A stretch of 5,716 nt of DNA from a candidate division TA06 bacterium (GTDB lineage: Bacteria > Hydrothermota > DG-26 > E44-bin18 > JADFOU01): positions 1 to 5,716 of the forward strand of contig JADFOU010000150.1 in NCBI GenBank assembly GCA_022562655.1, read 5' to 3'. Below, piece after piece: positions 5,588 through 5,716 of the stretch. The translations under genes and the position numbers were made by a program. The notes under the pieces were generated by a model that ran no database searches, was not told the origin of the DNA, and worked only from the letters and a program-made list of their open reading frames with translations. Each line of letters opens with the position of its first letter. The first letter of the stretch is position 1.

Positions 5588-5716
5588 TTAAAGCTCTTTA
5601 AGTCTTATAAGGTAATAAAATTTTATAACTTATATACAATTTAAATAAAAAATATAATTTAGTTTAATTTATTATATTATATTTAATACAAAATATATAT
5701 ATAATGATAGTTGTAA
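5588..5716. other. Extremely AT-rich intergenic tract
   Basis: Base composition changes sharply here: only 5 of the last 76 bases (5641-5716) are G or C. The tract holds runs of alternating A/T, a TATAAT on the plus strand (5699-5704), and no coding frame. It could be a promoter-rich divergent intergenic region, a nucleoid-protein target, or part of a DNA-unwinding element; nothing seen here decides between these. Confidence 0.6.
5606..5634. repeat. Imperfect dyad inside the AT-rich tract
   Basis: A 12-bp perfect palindrome ATAAAATTTTAT (5615-5626) is flanked by inverted arms TATAAG (5606-5611) and CTTATA (5629-5634). The left spacer is three bases and the right spacer two, so arms and core are coaxial to within half a base. 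It might be an operator, but in such AT-rich DNA short palindromes arise easily by chance. Confidence 0.3.

Overview
The window is about 5.7 kb of moderate-GC bacterial DNA in which every supportable gene lies on the minus strand, so the genes read from right to left. The secreted SBBP/CARDB-like protein at the left edge has a style common in uncultured thermophile-associated lineages such as WOR-3/Stahlbacteria or Hydrothermae. That assignment comes from general familiarity with such proteins and is tentative. No rRNA, tRNA, CRISPR array, transposase or phage gene was seen.

Layout in the direction of transcription (right to left). (1) 5588-5716 is an extremely AT-rich tract with an imperfect dyad. 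(2) 5333-5587 is probably an untranslated upstream region with a candidate sigma-70-type promoter. (3) 3713-5332 encodes an exported protein with a signal peptide, a charged helical linker and 85 uninterrupted pentapeptide repeats. (4) 3501-3712 is a gap with no gene. (5) 2545-3500 is a TerC-family membrane metal-transporter gene. It is full length (about 318 residues) only if three single-base frame changes are corrected; the uninterrupted core is 2656-3351. (6) 1765-2487 encodes an intact CDP-alcohol phosphatidyltransferase family membrane enzyme. (7) 1-1704 is the 5' part of a secreted protein with eight SBBP beta-propeller repeats, then an Ig-like CARDB-type domain and the start of another domain. 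It runs off the left edge.

The terC and CDP-alcohol transferase genes are close enough to share a transcript (57 bp from the repaired terC stop). The SBBP gene follows after another 60 bp, so the three may form one unit. I see no shared pathway: one is probably a metal exporter, one a phospholipid-headgroup enzyme, and two are exported repeat proteins.

The most notable observations are the three indels clustered in terC while about 4 kb of neighbouring coding sequence is intact, one of them at a textbook -1 slippery heptamer (U UUU UUC); the unusually long and perfectly regular secreted pentapeptide solenoid with a 10-residue super-period; and the abrupt change to about 7% G+C at the right edge. 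I did not find convincing evidence of a new defence or mobile system.
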